This document shows, piece by piece, positions 15,755-20,009 of a DNA stretch of 20,009 nt. The stretch lies in the NCBI GenBank assembly GCA_029243445.1, contig JAQWSA010000047.1, positions 1 to 20,009 on the forward strand. Reading direction: 5' to 3'. A program made the position numbers and the translations under genes. A model generated the notes under the pieces. That model was given only the letters and a program-made list of their open reading frames with translations. It did not search any database and was not told the origin of the DNA. Positions within the stretch are counted from its first letter, which is position 1. Each line of letters begins with the position of its first letter. The DNA comes from Alphaproteobacteria bacterium (lineage in GTDB: Bacteria > Pseudomonadota > Alphaproteobacteria > UBA6615).

Positions 15755-16339
15755 TTAATTAAATATTTTAACAATAATATGTTCATTGATACTGCGAATA
15801 CGACCATCATCCCATAGTATTGGCAGCGCTTCTGGTCCTTGTTCCAAGCTGTAACGTTCTGGGGAAAGTTTAGTAAGCATTAGACCAGATTTTGCTTGTA
15901 CAAATAATTCCTTTCCAGTGTAGGGATTACCTCTGCTTAAAGATGTTTTGGCTCCATGGACAGTTATTTTTAATTTCCAATTACTGCTTCCATTCAGTGC
16001 TTTACTTATTCTTAAAATTAAGTTCTCTACTTCACGAGATGCCATGGTAGAACGGCTAATTTTTAGATTGCCGCTGAGATTTAGACGAAAAGTTAGGGGT
16101 TTAATTAATAAATCTGAATCAAATCTAAACTCTTTCTTTATAGCGTTCTGTTGGTTCAAACTAATGTTTTGAAGTTTTTTACTTTCTGTTTTTGCTAATC
16201 TGTCATAGCAATTAAGCCGCTCTATATTATTATTTACTAATTTGCATGAGATTATTTTCTGACTAAAATTTGCAAGGCTTGGTTTTGAAATAAAACTGAA
16301 CAAAACGGCCATAGAAACCATGACTATGTAGATACGCAT
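15755..16339 (-). CDS. Small exported protein of unknown function with RLxCYDxLA motif
   Basis: I do not recognise a named family with certainty. The 194-residue product has a clear signal peptide: short basic start, hydrophobic core 'YIVMVSMAVLFSFI' and a 'PSLA' cleavage site near residue 23. The mature protein opens with 'ISCKLVNNNIERLNCYDRLAK', which here spans Cys32 and Cys43. This 'C...RLxCYDxLA' motif recurs at the mature N-terminus of several periplasmic proteins, including VasI/TagO-like proteins of type VI secretion loci; the two cysteines probably form a disulfide. The remainder is basic and beta-rich. No secretion genes are nearby. GGAG sits 7 bases before the ATG, and a good promoter precedes it. 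It is transcribed convergently with the suf operon and divergently from mnmA. Confidence 0.75.
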   Translation of the reverse strand: MRIYIVMVSMAVLFSFISKPSLANFSQKIISCKLVNNNIERLNCYDRLAKTESKKLQNISLNQQNAIKKEFRFDSDLLIKPLTFRLNLSGNLKISRSTMASREVENLILRISKALNGSSNWKLKITVHGAKTSLSRGNPYTGKELFVQAKSGLMLTKLSPERYSLEQGPEALPILWDDGRIRSINEHIIVKIFN

Positions 16340-16365
16340 TTATATTCTCCGCGATTAACTAAGTT

Positions 16366-16393
16366 ATTATACATTTATTAAATGAGTTCTCAA
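16366..16393 (-). promoter_or_regulatory. Sigma-70 promoter for the small exported protein
   Basis: On the minus strand, TTGAGA (complement of 16388-16393) and a perfect TATAAT (complement of 16366-16371) are 16 bases apart. Transcription would start near 16359, giving a leader of about 20 bases containing the GGAG of the gene beginning at 16339. Confidence 0.6.
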
Positions 16394-16438
16394 TTCATAG
16401 GAGTTAAGAGTTTTTTTTTATTAAAGGATTCCTGCTAT

Positions 16439-16466
16439 TTGCTATCGTCAATAGTAAGCCTATATT
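16439..16466 (+). promoter_or_regulatory. Candidate promoter immediately ahead of mnmA
   Basis: TTGCTA (16439-16444) and TATATT (16461-16466) are 16 bases apart. The predicted start would fall at about 16472-16474, on the mnmA ATG itself, which has no Shine-Dalgarno. If real, the mnmA mRNA would be leaderless. Confidence 0.4.
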
Positions 16467-16473
16467 GTTGTTT

Positions 16474-17637
16474 ATGGTACAAACGATAAATAGCCTTGGT
16501 TTAGCTAAAAAACCAAAAGAAACAAGAGTTGTTGTTGCTATGTCAGGCGGAGTAGATAGTTCTGTCACGGCAGCACTTCTGCATGAACAAGGATATGATG
16601 TAGTTGGTATATCGCTGCAACTTTATGATCATGGTGCCGCCATCGGCAAATCTAAAGCCTGTTGTGCAGGTCAAGATATTTATGATGCAGGTAGAGTAGC
16701 TGACCGTCTTAATATACCTCATTATGTGCTTGACTATGAGGAGAAATTTAAAAGCGACGTAATAGAAAAATTTGCGAATTCATACGTAGAGGGAGAAACA
16801 CCAATACCTTGTGTATTATGTAATCAGACAGTTAAATTCCGTGACTTAGTTAAAACAGCCCGGGAAATAGATGCTGACCTTCTAGCTACAGGACACTACA
16901 TTCGTAGAGTTGATGATGATGGAGTACAACAGCTGCACAGAGCAGTGGATCACTCTCGTGATCAGAGTTATTTTTTATTTTCGACTACCCGTGAACAAAT
17001 TGATTATCTTCGTTTTCCTCTTGGAAGTTATACAAAATCTGAGGTACGTGATCTGGCCCGTCGTTATGATTTAATAACCTCTGAGAAACCTGATAGCCAG
17101 GATATATGCTTTGTACCTAATGGTAATTATGGTGATATTGTCCAGAAGTTACGCCCCGAATCTGGTGAACCTGGAGACATAGTGGATAAACACGGAAATA
17201 TTTTGGGCCGTCATAAAGGCATAATTTACTATACGATTGGTCAACGCCGTGGTCTAGGTATTGGTGGGCGTTCAGGGATATCTGAGAATGATTCTATATT
17301 GTATGTAACAAGTATAGAAGCTGATACCTGTCGAATAGTGGTTGGGAAAAAGTCAGATTTATCTTTAAAAACTATGTTTATTAAAGAAATCAATTGGCTT
17401 GGTTTGGGAGAATCGCCTCCTGCTCATGGAATTGATGTTTCGGTCAAAGTACGATCTACACAAGAGCCAATGCCAGCAAAACTTTACGGTGGTCTGAATG
17501 GTCAGGGGAAAATTGAGTTAGTAGAACCGGAATTTGGAATTGCTCCAGGACAAGCAGCAGTGTTTTATGAAAATACTAGGCTACTTGGAGGAGGATGGAT
17601 AATAAAAAGTGAGAGTCGTCCAAAGGTAAGTGCATGA
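16474..17637 (+). CDS. mnmA: tRNA-specific 2-thiouridylase MnmA
   Basis: MnmA makes the 2-thio group of U34 in tRNA-Lys, -Glu and -Gln, using ATP to adenylate the base and a persulfide relayed from a cysteine desulfurase. The 387-residue protein (from the ATG at 16474) has the PP-loop 'SGGVDSS' (24-30), the nucleophile in 'PCVLCNQTVKF' (Cys116), 'ATGHYIR', 'RDQSYFL', and the persulfide cysteine in 'DSQDICFVPNG' (Cys212), then 'YTIGQRRGLGIGG' of the central domain and a C-terminal beta-barrel. A TTG at 16465 is an upstream alternative start. Its stop overlaps the next gene in ATGA. Sulfur would come from the IscS encoded about 8 kb upstream (inferred). Confidence 0.96.
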   Translation: MVQTINSLGLAKKPKETRVVVAMSGGVDSSVTAALLHEQGYDVVGISLQLYDHGAAIGKSKACCAGQDIYDAGRVADRLNIPHYVLDYEEKFKSDVIEKFANSYVEGETPIPCVLCNQTVKFRDLVKTAREIDADLLATGHYIRRVDDDGVQQLHRAVDHSRDQSYFLFSTTREQIDYLRFPLGSYTKSEVRDLARRYDLITSEKPDSQDICFVPNGNYGDIVQKLRPESGEPGDIVDKHGNILGRHKGIIYYTIGQRRGLGIGGRSGISENDSILYVTSIEADTCRIVVGKKSDLSLKTMFIKEINWLGLGESPPAHGIDVSVKVRSTQEPMPAKLYGGLNGQGKIELVEPEFGIAPGQAAVFYENTRLLGGGWIIKSESRPKVSA

Positions 17638-18353
17638 CCACTTACGTTTTAGTACATGGTGCTTATCATGGAGCGTGGTGTTATACTAAATTAGTGCCTT
17701 TATTGCAGGATGCGGGGCATATAGTTATAGCAGTGGATTTGCCAGGGCATGGCAAAAACCCTAAGCCTATTCATCAGATTACATTATCTAACTATGTTAA
17801 CCACGTTTGCCAAATAATTGATTCACAATCAGATCCAGTAATATTAGTAGGCCATAGTTTAGGTGGTATAACTATAAGCCAGACTGCCGAGGAGCGATCA
17901 GATAAGATAAAATATTTGGTATACTTAACTGCTATGATGCCACGAAGTGGTGAATCACGAATGGACATTAGTGCACGTGTAAATGAGATACCAAAGGTTG
18001 CAGAAGCAAGAATTTCTGTAACGGGAGGAGCAGCTTCTATTATTCGAAATGAAAGTATAAAACCTCTCTTCTATGGAGACTGTCTAGAAGAAGACGTTGC
18101 TTTTGCTAAAAAAAATTTAGTTCCTCAGGCTACGCAAATTCTACATGCCCAGGTTAAGTTATCAGGAAATATTTATGGAAATGTTCCTAGGGTATTCATT
18201 GAATGCTTAATGGACGAAGCCATCCCACTACAAATGCAGCGTCGGATGGTTGCTGATATGCCATGTGAGAGAGTGTTATCGTTGAATACTTCGCATTCAC
18301 CCTTTTTTTCTGCACCTAATGAACTAGCAGACCACTTACTTTCGTTAAGTTAA
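17634..18353 (+). CDS. Alpha/beta hydrolase, EstC/MES-like esterase
   Basis: A cytoplasmic serine hydrolase of 239 residues resembling the small esterases related to plant methylesterases and hydroxynitrile lyases. It opens with the oxyanion motif 'YVLVHGAYHGAWCY', then 'AVDLPGHGKNP'. The catalytic triad reads Ser75 in 'VGHSLGG', Asp194 in 'CLMDEAIP' and His221 in 'TSHSPFFS'. No signal peptide is present. Its ATG overlaps the mnmA stop by four bases (ATGA), so it is translationally coupled to mnmA, but no functional link is known to me. The Rid-family gene follows 28 bases later. Substrate cannot be inferred. Confidence 0.88.
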   Translation: MTTYVLVHGAYHGAWCYTKLVPLLQDAGHIVIAVDLPGHGKNPKPIHQITLSNYVNHVCQIIDSQSDPVILVGHSLGGITISQTAEERSDKIKYLVYLTAMMPRSGESRMDISARVNEIPKVAEARISVTGGAASIIRNESIKPLFYGDCLEEDVAFAKKNLVPQATQILHAQVKLSGNIYGNVPRVFIECLMDEAIPLQMQRRMVADMPCERVLSLNTSHSPFFSAPNELADHLLSLS

Positions 18354-18381
18354 TTAATTTTATTATAAAAGGAGATTAAGC

Positions 18382-18774
18382 ATGTTGAAGACACGCAACC
18401 CATCGAACGTAGCACCTCCAGGAGGGTTATATAGCCATTCCGTTGAGGTTCCCGCTAATGCGCGTTGGCTCTTAACAGCAGGCCAGGTTGGCGTAGCTCC
18501 GGATGGAACAATTCCTGAAGGTTTTGAGGCTCAGCACGATCAGATTTGGCAAAACACTATTGCGATTTTAAATGATGCAGGATTTGGTGTTGAAGATATA
18601 GTTAGAATCAATGTTTTTTCTACTGAGCCAACGGGTTTACCACATGTTATGGAACACCGTAAAAAATACCTTAAACCTGATCATACACCTGGTTCCACAT
18701 GGTTGGTAATAAGTCAGTTAGCTAACCCTAAATTAGTTGTAGAAATGGAGACAATTGCGGCTAAAGTAGATTAA
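18382..18774 (+). CDS. Rid-family (YjgF/YER057c/UK114) protein without the catalytic arginine
   Basis: The 130-residue protein has the Rid fold pattern: 'LYSHSVEVPANARWLLTAGQVGVAPDGTI', split here across the first strands, then 'QIWQNTIAILNDAGFGVEDIVRINVF', 'HRKKYL' and the C-terminal 'VVEMETIAAKVD'. In RidA an arginine in a 'PxRSxVEV' context (Arg105 in E. coli) is needed to deaminate enamines and imines. Here the corresponding stretch reads 'TPGSTWLVISQL' with no arginine. It is therefore probably not a classical RidA deaminase but one of the arginine-lacking Rid subgroups of unknown activity. A strong AAGGAG lies 7 bases before the ATG. It sits between an esterase and an EamA transporter. 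Confidence 0.88.
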   Translation: MLKTRNPSNVAPPGGLYSHSVEVPANARWLLTAGQVGVAPDGTIPEGFEAQHDQIWQNTIAILNDAGFGVEDIVRINVFSTEPTGLPHVMEHRKKYLKPDHTPGSTWLVISQLANPKLVVEMETIAAKVD

Positions 18775-18813
18775 GTCAGTTTTAAACAGATTTAATTTTA
18801 TAGATTTATAAGT

Positions 18814-19740
18814 ATGTATGAGGTTAAACAGAGCCGCTATAAATCAGGGGCTTGGCCTTATGTGCTACTTATAGCTGCATCTTTTATTCTATCAACAAAT
18901 CATATTGTTGGACGGACAGTGCAGGGTTCTCTGCCACCTATGGGGCTTGGTTTTTGGCGTATAATAGTTGCTTCAATTGTTTTACTACCTTTTTATTGGA
19001 AGCCATTTATTAAATCTTGGCCTATTATTCGTAGGCATTGGAAACTATTTCTGGTTATGGGAGCTGCGTTGGCTCCATTCGGTAATGCTGCAGTTTACCT
19101 TGCTTATAATTTTACTAGTGCAATAAATGGTGGAATTGTGGCTACTGTTCAACCAATGGCTACAGTAGTTTTATCATATTTTTTACTTTCTGAATTAATT
19201 AATAAAATCCAAGCAATAGGTATTGTAATAGCCGCATCTGGGGTTTTTGTGATTTTGTCTGCGGGTAATCTTGATATTTTATTGTCTTTTAAACCAAATA
19301 TAGGTGACGTTATTATGCTTGCTGCTATGTTTGGCTTTGCTGTGCATAATGTTCTTTTAAGACGTTTGCCAAAAGGTCTTAGCGGACCGGTTATATTACT
19401 TGCAGTACAACTATTTGGAGCCTTGGTGATATTTCCAATATATGTAGTAGAGATGATTGTCTATAAACCGATACCATACACTATAGAAGCCTTAGGAACT
19501 ATTATATGGATTGGAGTGGTTGTAGGTGTGTTTGCTGTAGGTTTCACAAACTCTGCGGTACTTTCATTGGGGCCAAATAAAGCTAGTATGTCTAACTACT
19601 TTCGTGCAGTATTTACCACTCTATTAGCAATCCTAGTGCTCGGTGAAGATCTACAGCCATTTCATGCAGTGGCGTTTTCACTTGTTTTTGCTGGAATTTT
19701 TCTCATGGGCCACCAAAAGAGAAGTAAAACTTATTTATAA
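18814..19740 (+). CDS. EamA-family (DMT superfamily) transporter
   Basis: An inner-membrane protein of 308 residues with about ten hydrophobic segments, arranged as two EamA repeats of five. The first repeat starts at 'WPYVLLIAASFILSTNHIVGR' (read here in part), with 'RIIVASIVLLPFYW' and 'GGIVATVQPMATVVLSYFLLSE' regions. The second includes 'GDVIMLAAMFGFAVHNVLLRR' and ends 'FTTLLAILVLGEDLQPFHAV', the usual family closing motif, followed by a short basic tail. These carriers export or import metabolites; substrate cannot be predicted. No clear Shine-Dalgarno precedes the ATG, and the 39-base gap after the Rid gene contains TTTTATAGATTTATAA, also found near 4746. Confidence 0.92.
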   Translation: MYEVKQSRYKSGAWPYVLLIAASFILSTNHIVGRTVQGSLPPMGLGFWRIIVASIVLLPFYWKPFIKSWPIIRRHWKLFLVMGAALAPFGNAAVYLAYNFTSAINGGIVATVQPMATVVLSYFLLSELINKIQAIGIVIAASGVFVILSAGNLDILLSFKPNIGDVIMLAAMFGFAVHNVLLRRLPKGLSGPVILLAVQLFGALVIFPIYVVEMIVYKPIPYTIEALGTIIWIGVVVGVFAVGFTNSAVLSLGPNKASMSNYFRAVFTTLLAILVLGEDLQPFHAVAFSLVFAGIFLMGHQKRSKTYL

Positions 19741-19828
19741 AACTATTAATGTTATAAATTAGCCCTATAAAAGACTAATTAAATATGAAATTTATGCTAT
19801 AGTTTGGCCTATCGGAGTGAGTCATTGC

Positions 19829-19857
19829 TTGACACTTTTAGGGGGGCTAACTATATC
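19829..19857 (+). promoter_or_regulatory. Sigma-70 promoter of tRNA-Met
   Basis: TTGACA (19829-19834), a full consensus -35, and TATATC (19852-19857) are separated by exactly 17 bases. Transcription would begin near 19864, about 13 bases before the mature tRNA. The spacer contains a run of six G. This is the best promoter match in the window and fits stable-RNA expression. Confidence 0.75.
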
Positions 19858-19876
19858 CGGTTTTCGTAAATTTTTT

Positions 19877-19953
19877 GGCGGAGTAGCTCAGGTGGTTAGA
19901 GCAGGGGAATCATAATCCTCGTGTCGGGGGTTCAAGTCCCTCCTCCGCTACCA
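19877..19953 (+). tRNA. tRNA-Met (CAT), elongator type
   Basis: The 77-base sequence folds as a cloverleaf with encoded CCA. The acceptor stem is GGCGGAG/CTCCGCT (first pair G-U), the D arm contains TAGCTCAGGTGGTTAGAGC, and the anticodon stem GGGGA/TCCTC closes the loop ATCATAA with anticodon CAT. The T arm is GGGGG-TTCAAGT-CCCTC with the conserved TTC. The acceptor pairing and the absence of three consecutive G-C pairs next to the anticodon loop argue against an initiator. Elongator Met is favoured by resemblance to alphaproteobacterial tRNA-Met; tRNA-Ile with lysidine-modified CAU is the alternative. Confidence 0.93.
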
Positions 19954-20009
19954 AAGTATTTCTAAATAATAAGTAATTTTTCTAATATTATTTTGTAAAT
20001 GAACTATCT

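Noticed and set aside
19877..19953. Initiator tRNA-fMet
   Set aside because: The anticodon stem lacks the three consecutive G-C pairs beside the loop, and the acceptor end is closed by a G-U pair instead of the initiator's 1-72 mismatch.
1..20009. Mobile element, prophage, toxin-antitoxin, CRISPR or defence system
   Set aside because: No transposase, integrase, phage, repeat-spacer or defence-type protein is encoded on either strand; all sizeable frames are housekeeping or metabolic genes.

Overview
The window is AT-rich, gene-dense bacterial chromosome. Gene content points to an alphaproteobacterium: a Rrf2/IscR regulator followed by a NifS-like/IscS pair and sufBCDS with a DUF59 gene and an A-type carrier, a divergent tyrS/anmK pair, and an elongator-type tRNA-Met(CAU) of the form I associate with that class. 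I cannot name a genus. I see no phage, transposon, CRISPR or integration signature. No stretch over 300 bases lacks a gene; the longest gap is about 190 bases, upstream of cysE.

Layout. 1-1538: the 3' part of an AsmA/YhdP-like envelope protein gene (+), convergent with tyrS (-, 1572-2825) across a hairpin that includes the tyrS stop codon. anmK (+, 2947-4050) diverges from tyrS and overlaps by 4 bases the convergent end of an alpha/beta hydrolase (-). 4914-15710: thirteen same-strand genes, almost all 25 bases or less apart: cysE, iscR, nifS-like, iscS, sufB, sufC, sufD, sufS, sufU, sufT-like, sufA-like, a [2Fe-2S] ferredoxin and tenA. 15755-16339: a small exported protein of unknown function (-) with its own good promoter. 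16474-19740: mnmA, an alpha/beta hydrolase overlapping it by 4 bases, a Rid-family protein and an EamA transporter (all +). 19877-19953: tRNA-Met behind a near-consensus sigma-70 promoter.

How the genes fit together. The centre is a nearly self-contained iron-sulfur cluster factory. CysE makes O-acetylserine, the precursor of cysteine. Three PLP cysteine desulfurases (NifS-like, IscS, SufS) can take sulfur from cysteine. SufU is the expected partner of SufS, SufBCD the scaffold and ATPase, SufA and the SufT-like protein act in carriage or maturation, and the ferredoxin probably supplies electrons. The IscR-like regulator has three cysteines able to hold a cluster and is the likely sensor. TenA (thiamin salvage) and MnmA (tRNA 2-thiouridine) link to the same sulfur economy.

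Nothing here amounts to a clearly new system. The points most worth checking are three desulfurases in one operon, a SufU-type rather than SufE-type partner, the altered cysteine spacing of IscR, possible control elements around cysE and iscR, a Rid protein lacking the catalytic arginine, a possibly leaderless mnmA, and the uncharacterised exported protein.
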